From: an uncultured Porphyromonadaceae bacterium
GTDB lineage: Bacteria; Bacteroidota; Bacteroidia; Bacteroidales; Muribaculaceae
Assembly: GCA_947178565.1 (NCBI GenBank)
Contig: CAMWYV010000045.1
Location: 1-7,551, forward strand
Direction of reading: 5' to 3'
Length of the DNA: 7,551 nucleotides
Shown piece by piece: positions 1 to 5,547 of this stretch; the first letter of the stretch is position 1, and each line of letters opens with the position of its first letter. Below the pieces are notes generated by a model. That model ran no database searches. It was not told the DNA's origin and saw only the letters and a program-made list of their open reading frames with translations. The translations under genes were made by a program, and so were the position numbers.

Positions 1-94
1 AATTTAAATTATACACCAAGTTGCCAATCTCAACAGCATTTGCATATTGAAATATGACAATACAGAAGAATAACGTTATAGAAAATTTCTTCAT
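1..94 (-). CDS. N-terminus of a secreted protein, cut by the window edge
   Basis: Reading leftward from an ATG at 94-92, 31 codons are open up to the window edge. The peptide begins MKKFSITLFF, runs through a hydrophobic stretch to about residue 16, and then has QYANA followed by VEIGNLVYNLN. This is a textbook Sec signal peptide: two lysines, a hydrophobic core, and an ANA cleavage site before V21. The residues after the cleavage site resemble the opening of Bacteroidales surface proteins with leucine-rich (BspA-like) repeats, which often begin with a short 'xxGxxYxL' strand, but 11 residues cannot settle that. The gene starts 39 nt after the nuclease stop on the same strand, so the two may share a transcript. 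No TAnnTTTG element is visible in the gap. It is AT-rich like the nuclease gene. I am fairly sure of the signal peptide and unsure of the family. Confidence 0.6.
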   Translation of the reverse strand, partial: MKKFSITLFFCIVIFQYANAVEIGNLVYNLN

Positions 95-133
95 TGTAAC
101 AATTTTTTTATGAAATGAAATTACCAATTTCTT

Positions 134-724
134 TTAGCTCCAGCTTCTAAGCCAGAACTGATTGAAAATGTCAGATTCACAGTCCTGTTGTCCATCTTCA
201 TGAAAGTCATAGATAGAGAACACTTTGTAGCCGGAAGATTTCACGCAATCATAAGTTTTAAACAGTTCTTGGGAATGAGTCACACAACATATTAATACAT
301 AGTGCATCTCAAAACCTTTGTTGCGATAATGCTCTTCCATTATTTCCTTATATACATCCGTTTGAAGTTCACCTCTTGCATTTCTTCTCACAGTGGAGTA
401 ATATTTGTTTTCAACCAGCAACGCAAATTTTCTTTCTCCTGATGAAGCGTCTTTGAGTATAATCTCCGCAGTTAGATCTGTAAATTTCCATTGTTTCCAA
501 ACTTTTACGCTGAGAATCTCCTCACCATTATCTTCTAAGTCCAGAAGTTTAAAAAGGATTTTACGGCAATAAGAAGCAAATATTGGCTTATTTTTATTGT
601 CAAATGAACGCAAAGTATATGAAATGACATAATCCATCATATGCTCTGCCGGTCCATTTCCTAAGGAAGAATCAACCATTAACAGCTCTTCCTCAGCTTC
701 AGGAATGTTTGGGTTCTCATTCAT
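134..724 (-). CDS. PD-(D/E)XK nuclease-like protein, small orphan (196 aa)
   Basis: This is a 196-residue soluble protein with no signal peptide or membrane segment. The core looks like a PD-(D/E)XK nuclease fold: a strand with D83 (FTDLTAEIIL), then a strand ending in the E-x-K signature (ALLVENKYYS, E105 and K107), then a helix with Q121 and Y125, like the Q...Y helix of the PDDEXK_4-type families. The order D83, then E105-x-K107 about 22 residues later, fits the metal-binding triad of this superfamily. A later strand (HYVLICC, 141-147) and another near 167-172 would complete the sheet. Such proteins include restriction-like, phage-defence and repair nucleases as well as inactive relatives, so the substrate is unknown. 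The ATG at 724-722 is the first start in the frame and lies about 50 nt downstream of the terminator-like end of the structured RNA. No separate -7 element is visible between them. The gene is more AT-rich than the core genes to the right, which suggests transfer. The family call rests on motifs only. Confidence 0.6.
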   Translation of the reverse strand: MNENPNIPEAEEELLMVDSSLGNGPAEHMMDYVISYTLRSFDNKNKPIFASYCRKILFKLLDLEDNGEEILSVKVWKQWKFTDLTAEIILKDASSGERKFALLVENKYYSTVRRNARGELQTDVYKEIMEEHYRNKGFEMHYVLICCVTHSQELFKTYDCVKSSGYKVFSIYDFHEDGQQDCESDIFNQFWLRSWS

Positions 725-771
725 AGCTTTTTAGATGCCGCGGTCTTCCCCTCGTTGGCGTTTATATAAAT

Positions 772-808
772 AAAAAAGCGTAGGAATCTGTATCTGTTAC
801 CGTCCTAC
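772..808 (-). terminator. Terminator-like hairpin and U-run ending the structured RNA
   Basis: On the minus strand GTAGGA (808-803) can pair with TCCTAC (785-780), a perfect 6-bp stem. It is followed by GC and then six T (777-772). The 17-nt loop is large, so this is a modest intrinsic terminator. No T-run follows a matching stem on the plus strand at the other end of the RNA, which sets the direction of transcription. Part of the 5' arm can also pair with an upstream hairpin loop (see findings). Confidence 0.55.
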
Positions 809-898
809 AGTCTGAGGCTTCTCGCATTGCCCTTTAATCGTCGGACGGCAACGCAGAAGCCCACGCCGGTATATGCAACAATATAACGGACTCCGATG

Positions 899-914
899 GA
901 CACGATACATCATG
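899..914. repeat. Fourth copy of the GATACATCATG inverted repeat, inside the RNA
   Basis: GACACGATACATCATG matches the palindromic core of the 68-bp repeats (GACATGATACATCATG at 1330, 1398 and 1466) at 15 of 16 positions. On the minus strand it folds as CATGA-TGTA-TCGTG with one G-U pair, as an apical hairpin of the predicted RNA. The surrounding bases do not match the repeat units. Confidence 0.6.
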
Positions 915-1131
915 CCATAACAGGAGCCGCCGATATTTTACATATCCACGGGCATCTACCGTTGCTCAAACCTTGACGATTAAATGAAATTTTGCGAGAA
1001 TTTCAGACTGTCAAGAATCAGCGCGGATAAACGCTTTCTATGTATGTCACATCCCGCCCTCTGTCCCCGGACCGTGGGTTGGTGTGGATGAACCTCACCC
1101 TACCGGCGTGGTTTGAAGACGGTCTGCAGTG

Positions 1132-1139
1132 CAAAGGTA
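1132..1139 (-). promoter_or_regulatory. Bacteroidota -7 promoter element of the structured RNA
   Basis: The minus strand reads TACCTTTG here, an exact match to the Bacteroidota sigma-ABfr -7 consensus TAnnTTTG. Transcription would begin a few bases downstream, near 1128-1125, just before the closing stem of the RNA. No convincing -33 TTTG is visible at the usual 19-21 bp spacing. The region just upstream is AT-rich (TTATTCCAAATTATTTAT). Confidence 0.6.
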
Positions 1140-1140
1140 A

Positions 1141-1289
1141 TAAATAATTTGGAATAAGTGGGTTAGTCTGGTAGTCAGTAGTCGGGGAGTCGTAAGGGGG
1201 AGTACCGGATCACAGACGCGACATCTCCGATGCCGCCATATAGGGAGGTGGTCGCTCTCCCCAGCCTGCGCGTCATGACGCTTGGCAGG
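1141..1289. other. Gene-free palindrome zone between the RNA promoter and the repeat array
   Basis: I see no coding signal here. The first 70 bases hold the region upstream of the RNA promoter and a G-rich stretch. Two inverted repeats follow: GCGAC (1218-1222) with GTCGC (1251-1255), enclosing CTCC (1225-1228) with GGAG (1244-1247); and a perfect 12-bp palindrome GCGTCATGACGC (1270-1281) flanked by CCTGC (1265-1269) and GCAGG (1285-1289). The second abuts the first repeat unit, so this may be one end of the same repeated element. Confidence 0.5.
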
Positions 1290-1516
1290 GGTTACTCACA
1301 GAATCGCACCGTCGGTGCTGACTCAGGCAGACATGATACATCATGTCCCTACTCTTTGGTTACTTACAGAATCGCACCTTCGGTGCTGACCCGGGCAGAC
1401 ATGATACATCATGTCCGTACTCTTTGGTTACTCACAGAATCGCACCGCCGGCGCTGCTCAGGGCAGACATGATACATCATGTCCCTACTTTGCCTGCTTG
1501 TGGTTACTCACAGAAT
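1290..1516. repeat. Array of three 68-76 bp direct repeats plus a 15-bp partial copy
   Basis: Units start with GGTTACTCACAGAATCGCACC at 1290, 1358 and 1426 (with small changes). The first two are 68 bp. The third is 76 bp because of 8 extra bases near its end (around 1488-1501). A fourth copy at 1502 keeps only GGTTACTCACAGAAT and then diverges. Each unit holds two inverted repeats: a short one, GCACC-nnn-GGTGC, with loop GTC in unit 1 and TTC in unit 2; and a longer one, GACATGA-TACA-TCATGTC, at 1330-1347, 1398-1415 and 1466-1483, identical in all three. Spacing between the long palindromes is exactly 68 bp both times. Several plus-strand frames are open across the array, but 68 is not a multiple of three and the same peptide appears in different frames, so this is not a protein gene. 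It lies just downstream of the channel gene and upstream of the RNA promoter. There are no T-runs after the hairpins, so they are not terminators. Confidence 0.85.
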
Positions 1517-1548
1517 GCTCCTGCATCCGACATTTTAAGGAATATGGG

Positions 1549-2280
1549 TTAGACGTCGGGGTTGGAGGAATGGTTCTTTTTGATTGTGTTTGTCACGAAG
1601 TTGGTGAGATATACGGTGAATAGCGGGAATATTATCATTCCGCTGACAGGAAGCACAACTGCTACAATCTTTCCGGCAACAGTTACCGGAGAGATGTCGC
1701 AACCGACCGTTGATAAGTTCATGAAGCTCCACCATAGGGCGGTCCAGTAGGTGTCAACATCCGGATTGACTCCATACTCTCTGGAATAGAAAATGAGCGA
1801 GCAGTAATAGCAGACCAGGAACATTATGCATAAGTAGCTTGCAAACAGACTGTTAATGGCATTGCTTGAAAGGTAACCCATTACAATTGATAGTGCGAGG
1901 GCACCGCGCGCCAGAGGTATGAAGCGCACGAAGTACATAGCATCGTGACTCAACTGGATATCAAGATAGTTGATTATATTCAGATATGGTATTGAAAGCA
2001 AGAGGAATACCAGTCTGTGCCGGAAGAATTTCCCTCGGTTTTCAGCATAAATCAATCCGACACAGAAATCGATGATGAAGAATACACATACCCAGAGCTG
2101 GAATGTCATATATGATGTATTCTGCATGAAAGGTATGTTTTTAAATGTGTCGAATGAAATCCATACGATCAACATTACGGACAGAACCAGCACAACAAGG
2201 TTCATAAACATTTGCAGACGCTTGCCGAATTCTTGTTTCGGAGTCGTCTGAGAAGTCGGAGTATCGGAAGTGTTAGACAT
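1549..2280 (-). CDS. Voltage-gated-like ion channel (243 aa) with atypical filter TVGCD
   Basis: This is an inner-membrane cation channel of the six-segment superfamily. Hydrophobic segments lie at about 24-43 (S1), 58-78 (S2), 88-105 (S3), 116-137 (S4), 142-164 (S5) and 203-230 (S6). The pore helix (TYWTALWWSFMNLS, about 177-190) leads into TVGCDI (191-196), where potassium channels have TVGYGD. The S4-like segment has only R120 and R126 as clear positive residues, so voltage sensing is doubtful. The Y-to-C and G-to-D changes make strict potassium selectivity uncertain; similar degenerate filters are, as far as I recall, common in the Bacteroidota branch of the family. There is no C-terminal RCK or cyclic-nucleotide domain, since the protein ends about 13 residues after S6. 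The ATG at 2280-2278 opens a hydrophilic 20-residue N-terminus. The gene is divergent from tcdA, with 73 nt between start codons. No clear -7 element is visible on its side. The repeat array begins about 30 nt after its stop. Confidence 0.8.
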   Translation of the reverse strand: MSNTSDTPTSQTTPKQEFGKRLQMFMNLVVLVLSVMLIVWISFDTFKNIPFMQNTSYMTFQLWVCVFFIIDFCVGLIYAENRGKFFRHRLVFLLLSIPYLNIINYLDIQLSHDAMYFVRFIPLARGALALSIVMGYLSSNAINSLFASYLCIMFLVCYYCSLIFYSREYGVNPDVDTYWTALWWSFMNLSTVGCDISPVTVAGKIVAVVLPVSGMIIFPLFTVYLTNFVTNTIKKNHSSNPDV

Positions 2281-2327
2281 AACGGATGAATTTTTATTAA
2301 TTTAAACGCACGGGGTTAAGAATTGTT

Positions 2328-2335
2328 TAACTTTG
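2328..2335 (+). promoter_or_regulatory. Bacteroidota -7 promoter element of tcdA
   Basis: TAACTTTG matches the TAnnTTTG consensus and lies 18 nt before the ATG at 2354. It overlaps the upstream in-frame TTG at 2333, so that codon would not be in the transcript; this decides the start of tcdA. No convincing -33 element is visible. Confidence 0.6.
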
Positions 2336-2353
2336 TGCATCAAAGCATCGACA

Positions 2354-3088
2354 ATGAAAAGCGAAAACGAAATATTCAGCCGCGCCCGTCTGCTGTTCGG
2401 CGACGAGGGTATGAAAAGGCTATCAGAAATAAAGGTGATAATATTCGGGGTAGGCGGAGTCGGTTCCTGGTGTGCCGAGGCGCTGGTGCGCTCCGGGGTT
2501 ATGAATCTCACCATAGTTGACTGCGACACAGTGTGTCCGTCCAATATAAATCGTCAGCTTATGGCATTGCATTCCACTGTCGGTGAGCCGAAAGTGTCCG
2601 CTCTAAAGAGAAGATTGCTTGATATTAACCCGAATGCACTAATAGATGCACGCGAAGAGGTATTTAATGCCGAAACTGCGGAATCATTTCATCTGGAAAG
2701 CTATGACTATATAATAGATGCTATAGACTCCCTGGCAGACAAGGCATTGCTAATTCTGCTCGCCACCCGCACAAAAGCGCATTTTTTCTCATCTATGGGA
2801 GCTGCTCTTAAATTGGATCCGGAGAGAATCGGTATAGCTGAGTTCTGGAAAGTACAGGGGTGTCCGCTTGCGCGTGCATTACGTCAGCGGTTTAAACGGT
2901 CCGGGGAGTTTCCGGCGAGGAAATTCAAATGCGTGTATAGCGATGAGCTTGTGGCAAATAAATCGGTTCTGGATGAACCGGATGACAATAGCGGCAAGAC
3001 CCGGGTAAACGGTTCACTGATGCATATCACTTCGATTTTCGGTGCTATGCTTGCATCGCTTGTAATCAGAAGCGCTACCGGAAATTAA
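2354..3088 (+). CDS. tcdA: tRNA threonylcarbamoyladenosine dehydratase TcdA (244 aa)
   Basis: This is a cytoplasmic enzyme of the ThiF/MoeB/E1-like family. Known members use ATP to convert t6A at position 37 of ANN-decoding tRNAs to the cyclic form ct6A. The nucleotide-binding glycine loop is GVGGVGS (32-38), followed by D56 and D58 at the end of the second strand (TIVDCDTV), the NINRQ motif (64-68) that contacts ATP, K80, and the DAIDS motif (122-126) typical of TcdA/CsdL. The opening SRARLLFGDEGMKRL also matches the family start. It is about 24 residues shorter than the E. coli protein. An in-frame TTG 21 nt upstream would add seven residues, but it sits inside the promoter element, so the ATG at 2354 is chosen. 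The gene converges with cysK and the stop codons share TTAA at 3085-3088. Other ThiF-like roles (thiamine or molybdopterin adenylation) are less likely because DAIDS and NINRQ fit TcdA and no sulfur-carrier gene is near. Confidence 0.88.
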   Translation: MKSENEIFSRARLLFGDEGMKRLSEIKVIIFGVGGVGSWCAEALVRSGVMNLTIVDCDTVCPSNINRQLMALHSTVGEPKVSALKRRLLDINPNALIDAREEVFNAETAESFHLESYDYIIDAIDSLADKALLILLATRTKAHFFSSMGAALKLDPERIGIAEFWKVQGCPLARALRQRFKRSGEFPARKFKCVYSDELVANKSVLDEPDDNSGKTRVNGSLMHITSIFGAMLASLVIRSATGN

Positions 3089-4035
3089 TCAACAGGGTAG
3101 GTGTCGAAAGCATAGAGGTCGGTAGATAGATAGCGCTCTCCGGTGTCAGGAAGCAGCGCAACTATCACTTTGCCGGCATTCTCATCTTTTTTTGCCTCGG
3201 CAATGGCTGCGGAAAGAGCGGCACCGGAGGAGATACCCGCAAGCACTCCTTCTTTCTGTGCGAGAAGTCTGGATGCTTTGATTGCCTCCTTGTCTGTAAC
3301 GCGCATCACCTTGTCAACCACTTTAGGGTTGTAATTGTCAGGAATGAATCCCGCACCGATACCCTGAATCTTATGAGGACCCGGTTTGCCGCCGGACAAT
3401 ACCGGACTGGCATCCGGCTCCACTGCTATCGCCTCAACAGCCGGATTGTGGTTCTTGAGGGTTTCGGCAGTTCCGCTTACAGTGCCGCCGGTGCCGACAC
3501 AGGCAATAAAGATGTCGATTTTACCATCCGTATCCCGCCAGATTTCCTCACCGGTGGTGCGCACGTGCGCAGCAGGATTCGCAGGGTTTTCAAACTGCCC
3601 GAGAATTATTGCTCCCGGAGTGGAATCTCTGAGTTCTTCCGCCTTTTTTATCGCTCCTTTCATGCCTTCACTGCCCGGAGTGAGCACAAGTGTGGCACCA
3701 AGCGCTTTAAGCAACATCCTGCGCTCTTCGCTCATGGTTTCAGGCATAGTCAGTATAAGTTTATACCCTTTTACCGTTGCTACCCATGCGAGACCAATTC
3801 CGGTATTACCGCTCGTAGGCTCAATAATTACGGCTCCGGGTGTTAACCGTCCGTCAGCCTCCGCCGCCTCTATCATGGAGAGAGCCACTCTGTCTTTCAC
3901 ACTTCCGCCGGGGTTGAATGATTCCAGTTTAACGAGGATTTTAGCTTTGGCATTCTCGGCTTTCTCAATATTTTTCACTTCGAGTAGCGGAGTATTGCCG
4001 ATGAGTTCGGTTATAGAGTCGTAAATTTTTTTCAT
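3085..4035 (-). CDS. cysK: Cysteine synthase A, O-acetylserine sulfhydrylase (316 aa)
   Basis: This PLP enzyme makes L-cysteine from O-acetylserine and sulfide in the cytoplasm. The full-length family pattern is present: PGGSVKDR (42-49) with the PLP-binding K47, the TSGNTG substrate loop (74-79), QFENP (147-151), the phosphate-binding GTGGT (181-185), ISSG (268-271) with the serine that contacts the PLP ring nitrogen, and PDTGERYLST (296-305). The length of 316 is normal. The absence of an extra C-terminal regulatory domain separates it from cystathionine beta-synthase. CysM cannot be strictly excluded, but the motifs and length favour CysK. The ATG at 4035-4033 lies 36 nt after the sugar transferase stop on the same strand, so co-transcription is possible. 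No riboswitch or -7 element is evident in that gap. No cysE or sulfate-reduction gene is in the window. Confidence 0.95.
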   Translation of the reverse strand: MKKIYDSITELIGNTPLLEVKNIEKAENAKAKILVKLESFNPGGSVKDRVALSMIEAAEADGRLTPGAVIIEPTSGNTGIGLAWVATVKGYKLILTMPETMSEERRMLLKALGATLVLTPGSEGMKGAIKKAEELRDSTPGAIILGQFENPANPAAHVRTTGEEIWRDTDGKIDIFIACVGTGGTVSGTAETLKNHNPAVEAIAVEPDASPVLSGGKPGPHKIQGIGAGFIPDNYNPKVVDKVMRVTDKEAIKASRLLAQKEGVLAGISSGAALSAAIAEAKKDENAGKVIVALLPDTGERYLSTDLYAFDTYPVD

Positions 4036-4071
4036 ATCGGGTAGTTTTTCCGGTATTATAACATATAGAAG

Positions 4072-5532
4072 TCAGAATGCGTTCTCATCACCCTGAAAAA
4101 TGTTGATGAGAGTGCGGGCTATAATCTTTATGTCAAGCATGAATGACCAGTTTTCGATATACCAGACATCGTGCTCAACACGCCGTTCCATTTTCCACAG
4201 TTTGTCGGTGGAGCCACGGAAACCGTTTACCTGTGCCCATCCGGTGATGCCGGGTTTTACAGAGTGGCGGAGCATATATTTTGCAATCAGCGGTTTATAA
4301 TGCTCCGTGTGGCTTACCATGTGCGGACGGGGTCCGACAACAGACATCTGCCCGATGAACACGTTGAAAATCTGTGGCAGCTCGTCTATACTGGAATGGC
4401 GGAGAAATCTGCCTATCGGAGTGACGCGCGGATCGTTTTTCTCAACCGGTGCCTCATCATCCGGATTATAATACATCGTGCGGAACTTTAGGCAATCAAA
4501 AGGTTTGCCCTTGTATCCGGTGCGCTTCTGCCTGTAAAATACCGGTCCTCCTGATGAGGCCTTTATGCAGATGGCTACCGGAATGAAAATGATCGGGAAC
4601 AATGCTATTGCAGTGGTGGAGATAGTCAAGTCGAGTATTCTTTTAGAAACTCTCGCGGTCCAGAGCGTCAACGGTGAATTCTTCACCGGCATCACAGCCA
4701 TGTGTCCCAATGTGTTGAGGCGGAACCCGCGTGGCACAAACCGCGATATTTGCGGCACATAGTAATACTGCGCCTTATTATTATCGGCAACAGCGACAGT
4801 TGTCAGCAAGGTGGAAGGATTATCTCCAGGCAGCGTGCAGAAAATTTCATCTACCTTATTATCTTTCACAAACCGTTCAAGCTCGCTGATGTCAGCCATG
4901 GGAATATTGTAGTCTCCATCGGCAAACGGAGCATCACTGAAAACAGCGAGAACTCTGTAGCCGAATCCCGAGTCATTTTCAAGCTCATGAATAAGTCTCT
5001 TGGATGTCTCGTTATCTCCCACAATCACCACGCGGCTGTAGTTTTTGCCGTGTCTTCTATAAGCTTTGAGTACGGTGCGCGTGAGAGTGCGTGCAAGCGG
5101 AAGCAGAATAATGGCAAGTGCATAAAATACAGCAAGGGTTTGCCATTGGGGACCTTTTACACCGCTTAAATATATAAGGGTGATAAATACCAGTGCATGA
5201 AATCCGAGCGCCCTGATCGCATCCATAGCCGTGCGCTCCATTTTCATAGCCCTGTAAGCTGAACTGCGATAGAGATTCCATCCAGCGGGAATCCAGGCTG
5301 CAAATGCAAGCAACTCGATGTCGGGAGAAAGCCAAAGAATGCGTTGCTGACCGGAAATGAGATAAGCGGCGAGCACAAAGGATGAAACCATTGCGCCGAT
5401 GTCAGAAAAAGACAGTACCAGAGGCACTATCTTGCCATATCTTGTTTTTCTTTCAATTCCGGTCACTATCCTGTATAGGCATTTATAAATGATAGGGGAA
5501 ATTTTTGCGTGCGGAGAAGATTTTAACTTCAC
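4072..5532 (-). CDS. Polyprenyl-phosphate sugar-1-phosphate transferase, WcaJ-type (486 aa)
   Basis: This inner-membrane enzyme transfers a hexose-1-phosphate from a nucleotide sugar to undecaprenyl phosphate, the first step of capsule, exopolysaccharide or O-unit synthesis. The order of parts is that of the large WcaJ/WbaP class: N-terminal membrane helices (about 36-60, 70-88, 107-124 and 129-149), a CoA-binding-like Rossmann region starting at RVVIVGDNETSKRL (167-180), then the catalytic sugar transferase domain. This domain begins with the re-entrant membrane hairpin (about 298-323) and contains KFRTM (349-353), SIDELPQ (381-387, with the catalytic D383-E384 pair), VVGPRP (398-403) and KPGITGWAQVNG (426-437). 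The start is GTG at 5532-5530: an in-frame stop (that of the DUF349 gene) lies only 15 nt upstream and the next ATG is at residue 48, inside the first membrane helix. The sugar cannot be told from sequence. No other polysaccharide genes are adjacent, so this transferase stands apart from any cluster. Confidence 0.92.
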   Translation of the reverse strand: MKLKSSPHAKISPIIYKCLYRIVTGIERKTRYGKIVPLVLSFSDIGAMVSSFVLAAYLISGQQRILWLSPDIELLAFAAWIPAGWNLYRSSAYRAMKMERTAMDAIRALGFHALVFITLIYLSGVKGPQWQTLAVFYALAIILLPLARTLTRTVLKAYRRHGKNYSRVVIVGDNETSKRLIHELENDSGFGYRVLAVFSDAPFADGDYNIPMADISELERFVKDNKVDEIFCTLPGDNPSTLLTTVAVADNNKAQYYYVPQISRFVPRGFRLNTLGHMAVMPVKNSPLTLWTARVSKRILDLTISTTAIALFPIIFIPVAICIKASSGGPVFYRQKRTGYKGKPFDCLKFRTMYYNPDDEAPVEKNDPRVTPIGRFLRHSSIDELPQIFNVFIGQMSVVGPRPHMVSHTEHYKPLIAKYMLRHSVKPGITGWAQVNGFRGSTDKLWKMERRVEHDVWYIENWSFMLDIKIIARTLINIFQGDENAF

Positions 5533-5547
5533 CGCACGCCAATTATA

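Larger units (their letters stand above)
772..1127 (-). ncRNA. Predicted structured RNA of about 355 nt, family unknown
   Basis: No credible ORF lies here, but the minus strand has a -7 promoter element at 1139-1132 and a terminator-like end at 777-772. Folding by eye gives: a long-range closing stem of 11 bp, CCACGCCGGTA (1111-1101) with TACCGGCGTGG (871-861); a hairpin near 1099-1082 (GGTGAGG/CCACACC with one mismatch); a nested stem-loop with CTTGAC (1015-1010) paired to GTCAAG (977-972) and TGAAATT/AATTTCA (1005-999 with 991-985) inside; a possible 6-bp long-range helix, 1077-1072 with 951-946; an apical hairpin near 914-899 with loop TGTA; and, after the closing stem, a 7+8 bp hairpin (861-847 with 831-816, one bulge, one G-U) whose loop is 846-832. 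I found no tmRNA tag frame or CCA end, no RNase P P4 signature, no SRP GGAAG loop and no group II domain V. It could be a free small RNA or a leader of the nuclease gene, whose ATG is about 50 nt further on. The strand and existence are reasonably supported; the function is unknown. Confidence 0.65.

Noticed and set aside
772..1127. tmRNA, RNase P RNA or SRP RNA
   Set aside because: Lengths near 350 nt suggested the first two, but there is no tag reading frame with a CCA end, no GAGGAAAGTCC-like P4 strand and no GGAAG SRP loop on either strand.
772..1127. Retron or diversity-generating RNA
   Set aside because: No reverse transcriptase is encoded in the window; the nearest genes are a nuclease-like protein and an ion channel.
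1330..1483. Intrinsic terminators for the channel gene formed by the repeat hairpins
   Set aside because: None of the hairpins is followed by a T-run on the minus strand.
1290..1516. CRISPR array
   Set aside because: The units are near-identical over their whole length with no unique spacers, and no cas genes are present.
1230..1623. Three overlapping plus-strand ORFs of 69-80 codons across the repeat array
   Set aside because: They encode the same repeated peptide (SQNRT...GRHDTSCPY) in different frames because the unit is 68 bp. This is a by-product of stop-free repeats with no promoter or start context.
2333..2353. TTG start at 2333 for tcdA, adding seven residues
   Set aside because: The TTG lies within the TAACTTTG promoter element and upstream of the expected transcript start; the ATG at 2354 begins at the usual family N-terminus.
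3386..4024. 212-codon and 157-codon plus-strand ORFs antisense to cysK
   Set aside because: cysK on the other strand has every catalytic motif, and the antisense frames have low-complexity composition and no recognisable family.
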